Shown here: piece by piece, positions 16,001-23,771 of the stretch
Layout: the number at the start of each line of letters is the position of its first letter
How positions within the stretch are numbered: position 1 is the first letter of the stretch
DNA from: Sporolactobacillus sp. STSJ-5
GTDB taxonomy: Bacteria; Bacillota; Bacilli; Bacillales; Sporolactobacillaceae
Direction of reading: 5' to 3'
NCBI RefSeq assembly: GCF_024385605.1
Contig: NZ_JANFOJ010000015.1
Coordinates: 1-64,000, forward strand
DNA: 64,000 nucleotides
Notes under the pieces: model-generated
Databases searched by the model: none
What the model was told of the DNA's origin: nothing
What the model saw: the letters and a program-made list of their open reading frames with translations, nothing else
Position numbers and translations under genes: made by a program

Positions 16001-17164
16001 TTAGTCGGTCAAAGAATGTTCAAGTGATTGACTGATTTTCAGAGCGTTGGGTTCCTTTGCTGTTTGTATGAGCAATTCAGTGATCTTGCGCGCCGATTCA
16101 GGCTTTTTGAACTCATACTGGTTCTGAGCGATCTGCAGGAGCTGTTCCCCGTCATTTTCCAACAATGCTGAAATCATAGTCGGCAATTGGCGCAAGTCTT
16201 TGCAATAGAGTCCCAATCTGTGTTTAAGGACAAAATGAGGATTCTTTGCCTCCTGTCCACGCAATGCACCGGTGACGATGACGGGTTTGCACAGGTTGAC
16301 CGCCTCCATTAATACATTAGGGCTAGCCCGCATGATCAGAAGATCAGCCTCCATCATGCGCGCCTTTACTTCTTTAATAAATCCATAAATGGTCACTCGT
16401 TTTCCAATGTAGGGGGACAAAGTGCTTTCCATTAATTTGATTAATGCCGTGTTATGTCCTGCAATAATCGTTAGATGGATTTTCTCATCACTTAGCAAGA
16501 TTTTGGCGATTTTCAGAACCTGAGTCGAGCCTTGACTCCCGCTCATTAGGAGAATAGAAATAAAATTTTTGCGCATGTGACGGAGATCAGGCTTTTTAGG
16601 CAGTTTCAAGTCACAGAAGTCGCTGCGTGTCGGGAAGCCGGTATGAAACAATTGATCCTGAGACATACCAGCCTTTAGCATTCTTTGTTCCGCTTCGTCA
16701 GAAGGACATATAATATATTTTGCCCGCTTGTCTGCCCAAAGGCTCGTGACATTGTCTAAATCCGCAATCAACGAGATAACAGGAATAGACAAATGTGCCC
16801 GATCTAAGACATTGATTACCGAACCGATGAAAAGATTATGAACGGATACGATGACATCGGGATGAAAGGCGTCGATTTTTTCTAACAATGACTTTCTGAT
16901 GTTATGTGCGACAAACCAATTGACAAGCTGCTTAAATGGACTGCTCAATCGGTAAATGAGACCCCAAAGAGCAGGAAATTTCACTGCAAATGAGTCATAA
17001 CCTCGGCTGGATGAACGAAGAATACGGCTTCCCAGGTCGAATCCATCAATAACTGTAAACTGAATATCCGGTGACAAAAGCCGGAGCTGCTTGCTCAGCG
17101 CTTCCGTGATACTTTTATGTCCGCATCCCGTATGCTCAGATGAAATAAACAGAATTCTACTCAC
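16001..17164 (-). CDS. MGDG-synthase-type glycosyltransferase (UgtP/MurG-like)
   Basis: A GT28-type lipid glycosyltransferase of about 387 residues. The N-terminal half contains SSEHTGCGHKSITEAL, the glycolipid-synthase acceptor motif with its HTGxGH signature, and HPDVIVSVHNLF; the C-terminal half has LLMSGSQGSTQVLKIAK and RASPNVLMEAVNLCKPVIV, the sugar-nucleotide binding region. GTG 17164 chosen because GAAGGGGA precedes it by about 8 nt; an ATG at 17182 lacks a site and overlaps the upstream gene. It would transfer a hexose from UDP-sugar to a lipid at the inner membrane face. Sugar and acceptor are unknown. Confidence 0.85.
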   Translation of the reverse strand: MSRILFISSEHTGCGHKSITEALSKQLRLLSPDIQFTVIDGFDLGSRILRSSSRGYDSFAVKFPALWGLIYRLSSPFKQLVNWFVAHNIRKSLLEKIDAFHPDVIVSVHNLFIGSVINVLDRAHLSIPVISLIADLDNVTSLWADKRAKYIICPSDEAEQRMLKAGMSQDQLFHTGFPTRSDFCDLKLPKKPDLRHMRKNFISILLMSGSQGSTQVLKIAKILLSDEKIHLTIIAGHNTALIKLMESTLSPYIGKRVTIYGFIKEVKARMMEADLLIMRASPNVLMEAVNLCKPVIVTGALRGQEAKNPHFVLKHRLGLYCKDLRQLPTMISALLENDGEQLLQIAQNQYEFKKPESARKITELLIQTAKEPNALKISQSLEHSLTD

Positions 17165-17178
17165 AGAAAAATTCCCCT

Positions 17179-17709
17179 TCATATATCTTTATGGAGTACT
17201 TCCAAATCATTTATCCTATTTCCGTTTAAGTTCGTTTTTTTATTGGCAAGAATACTTAAAATTCTCGGTCGATTGTAACGTTGTATCATGATATAGGGAA
17301 GATTGCACACGACAGCAATGAAGATCATAAGCATCGAAACACCTGTATGATTCCATTGCGTAAAGAGCAAAGAACTGATCATAATGCACCAATGAACGAG
17401 CTCGGCACGGCAGGTCTCCAAAGCAAATCTGTACAAATAATCCGGGCTGGATCGCTTCATTTGTTTTTTTGAAAAAAGGAAGGACAGAAAATCACTGAGC
17501 TCCGGTAAGAGACTCTTCCACCTTTTCACATTAAACCAGTCCTGATAGAAATGGCCGCCTTTTTCCCAGCGCCTTTCCCTAAACAGCCAGCTATCCAATT
17601 GGAAGATGGTTATGGGAAGCTTGATCGAAATAATCGTATTGATCAACGAAATAATCATGAAGATGATAAAATTATTAACCAATGCAAGTACTTTCACAAT
17701 ACTCATCAT
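17179..17709 (-). CDS. CrtO-like glycosyl acyltransferase family protein
   Basis: A small membrane protein (about 176 residues) that resembles glycosyl-4,4'-diaponeurosporenoate acyltransferase CrtO: a hydrophobic first segment, then FRERRWEKGGHFYQDWFNVKRWK and LETCRAELVHW, and the C-terminal LPYIMIQRYNRPR. In staphylococci CrtO puts a fatty acid on the sugar of a glycocarotenoid. No other carotenoid genes are in view, so a different glycolipid is likely. The start is uncertain: ATG 17709 is taken, though the purine-rich AAAAAGAGAG is very close; a TTG at 17757 also opens the frame. The glycosyltransferase starts 15 bp after its stop. Confidence 0.65.
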   Translation of the reverse strand: MMSIVKVLALVNNFIIFMIISLINTIISIKLPITIFQLDSWLFRERRWEKGGHFYQDWFNVKRWKSLLPELSDFLSFLFSKKQMKRSSPDYLYRFALETCRAELVHWCIMISSLLFTQWNHTGVSMLMIFIAVVCNLPYIMIQRYNRPRILSILANKKTNLNGNRINDLEVLHKDI

Positions 17710-17929
17710 CTCTCTTTTTAAAATCAAAGGTACCTTTTTGTAAAAAAATCCATGCAAAAATTGCTGTCCGGTAAAAAACAGCTTATAAGACTATTTGTGT
17801 TAATCATCGAAGGATATTCACTTAAACTATAGATTAAAAGTCAGGTGGAATCAATATGGCATGTCTTCAGGTATGTGTCAAACTTAAAACAGAGCTGATT
17901 GAAAACCAGCGGAAGCGGTATAACATAAA

Positions 17930-17968
17930 GATCCTGTTTCCCATCTTTATTAAAGAAGAAACAGGATC
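17930..17968 (-). terminator. Terminator of the GGDEF/EAL gene
   Basis: Perfect 11-bp arms GATCCTGTTTC and GAAACAGGATC, loop of 17 nt, followed on the minus strand by TTTATG. The gap 17710-17990 otherwise shows nothing supported. Confidence 0.8.
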
Positions 17969-17990
17969 ATATTTTATACAAGTAATCCGC

Positions 17991-20558
17991 CTAGGAGTGA
18001 CTTTCTATTTGTTTTGCAAAAAATTCGTATTTACCCGTTGTCACAAAATCACAATCTGGTGGCATTGGATTTTCTCTAAGAAGCAGTGCAAGTTTATTTA
18101 ATAACTGAGAAAAAATGATGCGCTTCTTCTCTTCAATCAAAAGTTTGAACCCATACTGGAATACCTCGGATTTCAGTTCATTCACCCAAACGACGGAACC
18201 CAAAAGTGTAATTTTTTCTCCAAGAATGGTTGTTTCAATCTTTAAGACCAGGGATGAATCAATTCCAAAACGTAGGTCAGAAAGAAAGCGCAGTCCACCA
18301 GAGCCAATATTTTCAATAAGGATGCGCGTGTTGCCCAGTTTAACATGCTGCCCATGAAATTGCACAAGGGTTATCATTGCGACTAGAGGATAATCAAGAT
18401 CCACTCTGAAATGCTTTCTTCGGTTTTCATAGACTCCACGATTTCGTGAGACAGGTACAGCAGGAGCTCCCTCTTTTTCCTTTCGCAACAGCTTAGCGAA
18501 CGTAGCGGCTGGAACCGGTTTGGAGAAAAAGTAGCCTTGTATGATATTGCAGTGATAATCTTGTAACAGCTGCAATTGTTCCTGAGTTTCCACCCCTTCA
18601 GCAACCACATTCATGTTTAAATAATGGGCCAATTCAATGATTGATTGGGTGATATATTTTGAGCTTTCATCGGTGGTGTCATCTAACGCATCAATAAAAG
18701 ACTTATCAATTTTCAACGTATCAATTCGTCCTTTGAAACGCTTAAGGTAGGATAGTGATGAATAACCTGTTCCAAAATCATCCAAGTTAATCTTAATTCC
18801 TTTGCGTCTAAGACTGTCGATAATTGTAAAAATTGTTTTTTCATTCTCCAGAAGAGATGTTTCAACGATTTCGACCTCTAAGTATTTCGGATCCAAATGT
18901 GCCTGTTCCAACACATCCAAAAGATCCACAGTCAGATCATGATCCAAAAAACGGTTTGCAGACAGATTGATTGAGATCGGAATCGCGGGCAGACCGTCAT
19001 CTTGCCATGCTTTGTTTTGGAAACAAGCAGTGTGTTCGATCCATTGGTCGATTTTACGCATGATGCCGACTTCTTCGGCTAAAGGAATAAACTCTGCTGG
19101 TGAGACCAGTCCCCACTTCGGATGATTCCATCGAATCAGTGCTTCAGCGCCTATAATACGTTTGGTGCCGATGTCTACCTTAGGCTGATAGTATAATTCG
19201 AACTGATTTAATTCAAGCCAATTCTGTAAATCCGCCTCTAAAGTAAAACGCTTATAGCCGACGATATCCATTGTGGAGGTGTAGCGTTGATATTTGCTGT
19301 TTTTCTTCCCTTTTGCTTTATGAAGAGCTGAATCGGCATGCTTGATTAACGTCGCCGAATGATCACCGTTGTCCGGATAGATGCTGATGCCGATGCTGAG
19401 TGAAATCTGCAATCGGTAATTGCTAATAATAAATGGGTGATCGAATGCATTGATGATTGCTTCTGCTTGGCTGATTACGGTGTGATCAAAGACATTTGGG
19501 CAAAGAACCAGAAACTCGTCGGCACCAATTCGAGCAGCTAATTGATGAGGCCCAAGGATCTTAGTCAATTTTGTTGCGAACTGCTTCAACAGTTCATCGC
19601 CAACCAGATGACTTAGCGTATCGTTAATGTATTTAAAGCGATCTAAGTCCAAATACATGACGGCCAATTTCTGCCCTAAAGTGTTGCTGATAACCATTTC
19701 CTGTTCCAATTTTTCTCGAAAGAATCTGCTGTTCGGGAGACCGGTAAGTTCGTCGTGATTCGCAAGAAATTTTGTTAGCGACTGTGCTTTTTTATACTTG
19801 GTTACATCTTGGACCGAGCCAACAATCGTTAATTGGTTTTGGTAGATAATTTTTTTCATATGACATTCATAATAATGTGTGCCGTCCTCTTTAATGACTC
19901 GTAAGGGCACGTCTTTGCCGGCTCCACCAACGGTTAATTCATCCATTATTAATTGAGTTGTTGATTGATCATCAGGATGCAGAGTGTTTAGGAAACAGGT
20001 GCCATCCGTAAAATTTGGACCAACAGATGCATAGAAGTTAGGGTTTCCATAGATCAGCTTATCGCATTGAAGAATAAAAATGCCAAAGGATGCCTCATCT
20101 GCAAGACTCTTGAATATCAGTTCAGATTCGATTAAGGATTTTTGTAATCGATTTTTGTTTGTTAGATCCTGGAGAAGCCCAAATGCGCCAATAATTTGTC
20201 CCGCTGAACGTGCCGGCATTAGGGCTAATTGACACTCGATTTGTGTACCGTTTTTGTGTGTCAGTGTCGTGTTGATGTACTGTTTTTTGCCGCTCATCAC
20301 TTTTTTAAACGTTTCTTTGTAGGATGGTACTTCCTTTTCCGTCAGGAACTTTTCAAATTTATTTAAAATGATTTCATCATTAATATAGCCAAAACATTCA
20401 GAAAAACGTTTATTTGGTAATACAATCACCCCGTTAACATCCATATAAAAAGTTACGTCCGGGTTTCCTTCAAATAATGATCGAAAAAACAGATCCGGAT
20501 ATTCGATTACATGGTCTGTTGAAGGATCTGTATTTTTTTTAGATTTATGATCAAGCAT
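17991..20558 (-). CDS. PAS-PAS-GGDEF-EAL-PilZ cyclic-di-GMP protein
   Basis: An 855-residue cytosolic multidomain protein. Order: PAS at ~25-135, second PAS with PAC at ~145-258, GGDEF domain at ~262-425, EAL domain at ~440-690, PilZ at ~712-830. The cyclase motif reads GADEF (345-349) rather than GGDEF, so synthesis is doubtful. The phosphodiesterase side looks intact: EAL at 472-474, DDFGTGYSS from 593, AEGVE and QGYFFSKP. PilZ shows RRKHFR (713-718) and NIGSGGLRF for ligand binding. So it likely degrades c-di-GMP, with its own product/substrate sensor fused at the C-terminus. GGGAGG precedes ATG 20558. Single gene. The 20559-20760 gap is AT-rich with no gene seen. Confidence 0.9.
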   Translation of the reverse strand: MLDHKSKKNTDPSTDHVIEYPDLFFRSLFEGNPDVTFYMDVNGVIVLPNKRFSECFGYINDEIILNKFEKFLTEKEVPSYKETFKKVMSGKKQYINTTLTHKNGTQIECQLALMPARSAGQIIGAFGLLQDLTNKNRLQKSLIESELIFKSLADEASFGIFILQCDKLIYGNPNFYASVGPNFTDGTCFLNTLHPDDQSTTQLIMDELTVGGAGKDVPLRVIKEDGTHYYECHMKKIIYQNQLTIVGSVQDVTKYKKAQSLTKFLANHDELTGLPNSRFFREKLEQEMVISNTLGQKLAVMYLDLDRFKYINDTLSHLVGDELLKQFATKLTKILGPHQLAARIGADEFLVLCPNVFDHTVISQAEAIINAFDHPFIISNYRLQISLSIGISIYPDNGDHSATLIKHADSALHKAKGKKNSKYQRYTSTMDIVGYKRFTLEADLQNWLELNQFELYYQPKVDIGTKRIIGAEALIRWNHPKWGLVSPAEFIPLAEEVGIMRKIDQWIEHTACFQNKAWQDDGLPAIPISINLSANRFLDHDLTVDLLDVLEQAHLDPKYLEVEIVETSLLENEKTIFTIIDSLRRKGIKINLDDFGTGYSSLSYLKRFKGRIDTLKIDKSFIDALDDTTDESSKYITQSIIELAHYLNMNVVAEGVETQEQLQLLQDYHCNIIQGYFFSKPVPAATFAKLLRKEKEGAPAVPVSRNRGVYENRRKHFRVDLDYPLVAMITLVQFHGQHVKLGNTRILIENIGSGGLRFLSDLRFGIDSSLVLKIETTILGEKITLLGSVVWVNELKSEVFQYGFKLLIEEKKRIIFSQLLNKLALLLRENPMPPDCDFVTTGKYEFFAKQIESHS

Positions 20559-20760
20559 GGTTTATGCCTCCCTAATTCGAACTGGGGGAAATACAATCGA
20601 TTCATGTGCGCAAAGACATCTTTGTGATATAAATAATAGTACATTCGTATGACTTTGACTATATGATTTTAAGTTGTGTTTGCATCATTAGCAAATCTTA
20701 ATTTTGTTATTATGATTTGAAAAAAATTCCTTTAAAAATCACAAACTATTTAAAATATGG

Positions 20761-20791
20761 TTGATTCAGTAAAAACGTATTGTGCTAAGAT
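20761..20791 (+). promoter_or_regulatory. Candidate promoter of the hydroxyacid dehydrogenase gene
   Basis: TTGATT (20761-20766) and TAAGAT (20786-20791) with a 19-bp spacer, 48 bp before the start codon. Spacing is long, so moderate support. Confidence 0.4.
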
Positions 20792-20838
20792 AGACTTGGG
20801 ATGTACATAATCAATAAAAGAGAAGGGTGGAGACAGAT

Positions 20839-21774
20839 ATGAGAAAGTACGCAATTATTGGTCTCGGTCACGTTGGCGCAGCCGTTGCGTTCACTTTGGT
20901 TTCAAAGGGAATTGCGGATGAACTGATATTAATTGATACGAATGAGGGCCTGGCACGCGCCGAACAACTCGACTTACAGGATATGCAAGGACGAATCGAC
21001 ACGCGAACGATTATTAAAATTAATGACTACAGTGAGCTTGCCGATACGGACATCTTGTTCATTACTGCCGGCAATATTCTCGCCTATAAAGAAAAACAGG
21101 CGGAAGGCAACCGCTGGGCTGAATTCAAATACACGAAGTATATTGTGCAGGACATAGCGCCGAAGGTCAAAGCATCCGGTTTTCACGGTGTAGCCATCGA
21201 TACGATGAACCCATGTGATGCGATTACGCAATATTTCCAGGAAAATACCGGACTTAGCCGGCAGCAAGTCTTTGCGACGGGCACGTTCCTTGACACGGCC
21301 CGGATGCAAAAAGTAGTTTCAGATCAATTTGATTGTGATCCGAAAAACGTTTCCGGATATGTTTACGGCGAACATGGGGAATCCCAATTCAGTGCATGGT
21401 CAACGGTTCGTGTGAACGGATTGGACATCACTGAGCTTGCCAAAGAGCGGAACCTAAACCTGGATGATCTGGAAGAGGCAGCTCGTCGCGGCGGCTGGGA
21501 AGTCTATTCCGGCAAAGGCTATACGAGCTGGGCGATCTCAACTTGTGCTGTTAAGCTCAGTCAAGCAGTGCTTTCGGATGCCAAGGCTGCATACATTTGC
21601 TCTTGCTATAATGAAAAGTACGGCACCTATGTGGGTCAGCCGGCGATCATCGGTAAGAACGGAGTGGAAGAAGTCATCACCCTGCCGTTAACCGCTGAAG
21701 AGGAAGCAAAATTCAAACACTCTGCGGATACGATTAAGGAGAAATTTCAGGCTTTTGATAAACAGCCTAATTGA
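20839..21774 (+). CDS. L-2-hydroxyisocaproate dehydrogenase-like L-lactate/malate family enzyme
   Basis: A 311-residue NAD-dependent 2-hydroxyacid dehydrogenase of the LDH/MDH superfamily. GLGHVGAAVAF forms the Rossmann loop, IDTNEG carries the NAD-selecting Asp, NPCDAITQ and the catalytic His in YGEHGES are present. The unusual active-site loop (GNILAYKEKQAEGNRWAEFK) and length match L-HicDH of lactic bacteria rather than standard LDH, so bulky 2-oxo acids from branched-chain amino acids or methionine are likely substrates. ATG 20839 used; the apparent GTG at 20827 is part of the ribosome site GGTGGAG. Confidence 0.85.
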   Translation: MRKYAIIGLGHVGAAVAFTLVSKGIADELILIDTNEGLARAEQLDLQDMQGRIDTRTIIKINDYSELADTDILFITAGNILAYKEKQAEGNRWAEFKYTKYIVQDIAPKVKASGFHGVAIDTMNPCDAITQYFQENTGLSRQQVFATGTFLDTARMQKVVSDQFDCDPKNVSGYVYGEHGESQFSAWSTVRVNGLDITELAKERNLNLDDLEEAARRGGWEVYSGKGYTSWAISTCAVKLSQAVLSDAKAAYICSCYNEKYGTYVGQPAIIGKNGVEEVITLPLTAEEEAKFKHSADTIKEKFQAFDKQPN

Positions 21775-21807
21775 TTAGTAATGCAAAACTAAAACTTTTC
21801 ATATACT

Positions 21808-21853
21808 CGGTGGTTAAGATCCGATACACTCGGAATTCGGCCACCGTTTTTCT
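21808..21853 (+). terminator. Intrinsic terminator after the dehydrogenase
   Basis: CGGTGG (21808-21813) pairs with CCACCG (21841-21846), then TTTTTCT. Confidence 0.65.
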
Positions 21854-21881
21854 ATGAAATTCAAAAAAAGGAGTTCAATTA

Positions 21882-22442
21882 ATGACAACTGAAAAAGAAA
21901 AAATGATTCATGGTGAGCTGTATGATGCGTCGGATCCGGTATTAAAAAGCGATCGTTTGAACGCGCGGAGGTTGACACGATTATATAATGAAACGCTTGA
22001 GACCGATCGCGAAAAAAGGGCTGAGTTATTAAAACAGCTCTTCGGTTCGACAGGAGAAAAGTTATACATTGAACCAATTTTTCACTGCGATTATGGGTAC
22101 AACATTCATGTTGGCGAGCATTTTTATGCGAATTTTGATTGTGTGTTTTTAGATATTTGCGAGATTCACATAGGCGATAACTGCATGTTCGCTCCTGGTG
22201 TTCACATTTATACTGCGGCTCATCCGCTCAACGCGAAGCTGCGTATATCGGGTGCGGAATTTGGGAAACCGGTGACGATTGGCGACAATGTTTGGATCGG
22301 CGGGCGCGCGGTGATTAATCCTGGGGTTACGATTGGCAATAATGTCGTCATCGGTTCAGGTTCAGTCGTCACCAAGGATGTTCCGGATAACGTAGTTGTC
22401 GCTGGCAATCCTGCAAAAATTTTGAAGAAAATAGAAGAGTAA
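21882..22442 (+). CDS. maa: Maltose/galactoside O-acetyltransferase
   Basis: A 186-residue sugar acetyltransferase. The N-terminal Mac domain is seen as [14 protein letters not shown]...[14 protein letters not shown], followed by a left-handed beta-helix of hexapeptide repeats, e.g. [19 protein letters not shown] and [22 protein letters not shown]; the catalytic His is in [10 protein letters not shown]. It acetylates glucose, maltose or other sugars from acetyl-CoA in the cytosol, perhaps as detoxification. AAAAGGAG lies before ATG 21882. Monocistronic between a terminator and the AraC-type gene. Confidence 0.9.
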   Translation: MTTEKEKMIHGELYDASDPVLKSDRLNARRLTRLYNETLETDREKRAELLKQLFGSTGEKLYIEPIFHCDYGYNIHVGEHFYANFDCVFLDICEIHIGDNCMFAPGVHIYTAAHPLNAKLRISGAEFGKPVTIGDNVWIGGRAVINPGVTIGNNVVIGSGSVVTKDVPDNVVVAGNPAKILKKIEE

Positions 22443-22584
22443 AAGGCCTGCTCCATTCATGGATACTTGGTCACTCAAAGGTAGCTCCTTATTTTGGCAA
22501 GTCGTCACTCCGACATAATGGTGCACGAATTGTCGGATTTGCTCACTCTGCTTTTGTTACATTTAGTTCAAGGAGGTCATGACT

Positions 22585-23460
22585 ATGGATTCGCTGAGGC
22601 AGATGAATTGTGCCATGGATTATATTGAGTCGCATCTGACGGAATCCATCGATTACAAAGAAGCAGCAAAGCGCGCTTGCTGTTCGGAATATCATTTTAA
22701 GCGGATGTTTTCCTTTCTTGCCGGTGTTCCGCTTTCTGAGTATATCCGCCGCAGACGGCTGACTCTTGCGGCATTTGAACTCAAAGACAACCGCAAAGTG
22801 ATTGATGTCGCCGTTAACTATGGATACAATTCTGCTGATGCATTTACTCGAGCTTTTCAGGCATTGCACGGCATCACGCCTTCAGAAGTAAGAAGCACGG
22901 CGAAAACACTTAAAGCGTTTCCCCCCATGACCTTCCAATTGACGATTCAAGGAGTTGGAGAAATGAACTATAGACTTGTCGAAAAAGAAGCCTTTCGAGT
23001 TGTCGGTTTGAAAAAAAGAGTGCCGATCATTTTCAGTGGTGTCAATCCGGAAATTGAGGCCATGTGGAAGCGTTTAGACGAACAAAAAATTAAGGAACTG
23101 AAGGCACTCACAAATGTCGAGCCATCCGGAATTATCAGTGCGTCGACCAACTTTTCTGAAGGCAGAATGGAAGAAAAGGGGGCTCTTGATCACTACATCG
23201 GAACAGCAACAACAAAGGAATGCCCAGATCAATTTGCAGTCCTTGAGGTTGCGGCATCTACATGGGCGGTTTTCGAGGCGGTTGGGCCGTTTCCAAGTGC
23301 GCTGCAAAACGTGTGGGGCCGCATTTATTCCGAATGGTTCCCTTCGTCCAATTATGAAGCGGTTGAAGGACCGGAGATACTGTGGAATGAAAGCAAAGAC
23401 ACAACGTCACCAAATTTCAGAAGTGAAATCTGGATACCGGTAAAACGTATTTCCAAATGA
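22585..23460 (+). CDS. AraC family regulator with GyrI-like effector domain
   Basis: A 291-residue regulator. Two AraC helix-turn-helix motifs fill residues ~8-105 ([20 protein letters not shown] and [20 protein letters not shown]). A GyrI-like/SOUL-type small-molecule domain fills ~125-290 ([19 protein letters not shown], then [18 protein letters not shown] and EIWIPVKRI). This is the Rob/SoxS-like or BmrR-like layout used in multidrug and solvent stress responses. ATG 22585 has AGGAGG 8 nt upstream; an ATG at 22579 is too close to it. Target genes are unknown. Confidence 0.88.
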   Translation: MDSLRQMNCAMDYIESHLTESIDYKEAAKRACCSEYHFKRMFSFLAGVPLSEYIRRRRLTLAAFELKDNRKVIDVAVNYGYNSADAFTRAFQALHGITPSEVRSTAKTLKAFPPMTFQLTIQGVGEMNYRLVEKEAFRVVGLKKRVPIIFSGVNPEIEAMWKRLDEQKIKELKALTNVEPSGIISASTNFSEGRMEEKGALDHYIGTATTKECPDQFAVLEVAASTWAVFEAVGPFPSALQNVWGRIYSEWFPSSNYEAVEGPEILWNESKDTTSPNFRSEIWIPVKRISK

Positions 23461-23504
23461 TTGCTGCAGCTTTATTGAAAATAAGGTATTCATTCAGCAT
23501 CATT

Positions 23505-23545
23505 TCCCAGGGAGAACAGTTCGTGTTTTCACCTGGGATTTTGTT
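23505..23545 (+). terminator. Terminator after the AraC-type gene
   Basis: TCCCAGG (23505-23511) pairs with CCTGGGA (23532-23538), with inner AGAACA/TGTTTT pairing, followed by TTTTG. Confidence 0.6.
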
Positions 23546-23639
23546 CATTGGAAATGATTCCGATGCTTGAAAGAAAAGGCAAATTGTGATGAAATGTTAT
23601 GGATTGAGACGGAGCGGCATTTTCATCAGATGTTTGCAT

Positions 23640-23659
23640 TATAATGTAAACGATTACAA
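23640..23659 (+). promoter_or_regulatory. cre site overlapping a -10 box, alpha-glucosidase gene
   Basis: TATAAT at 23640-23645 is overlapped by ATGTAAACGATTACAA (23644-23659), which matches the CcpA consensus at every fixed position. Its location at the -10/+1 region about 115 bp before the GH31 gene fits classical carbon catabolite repression. No good -35 is seen. Confidence 0.7.
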
Positions 23660-23771
23660 CTTTATATGTAAAACTGCCTGAAATATTTAAGGCTTTATTG
23701 AGCAATTTGCAGGATTTGAGACGTTCGGTTTTGAAAGATAAGTTAGGATGAACGAATTATGGAGGTGCACT

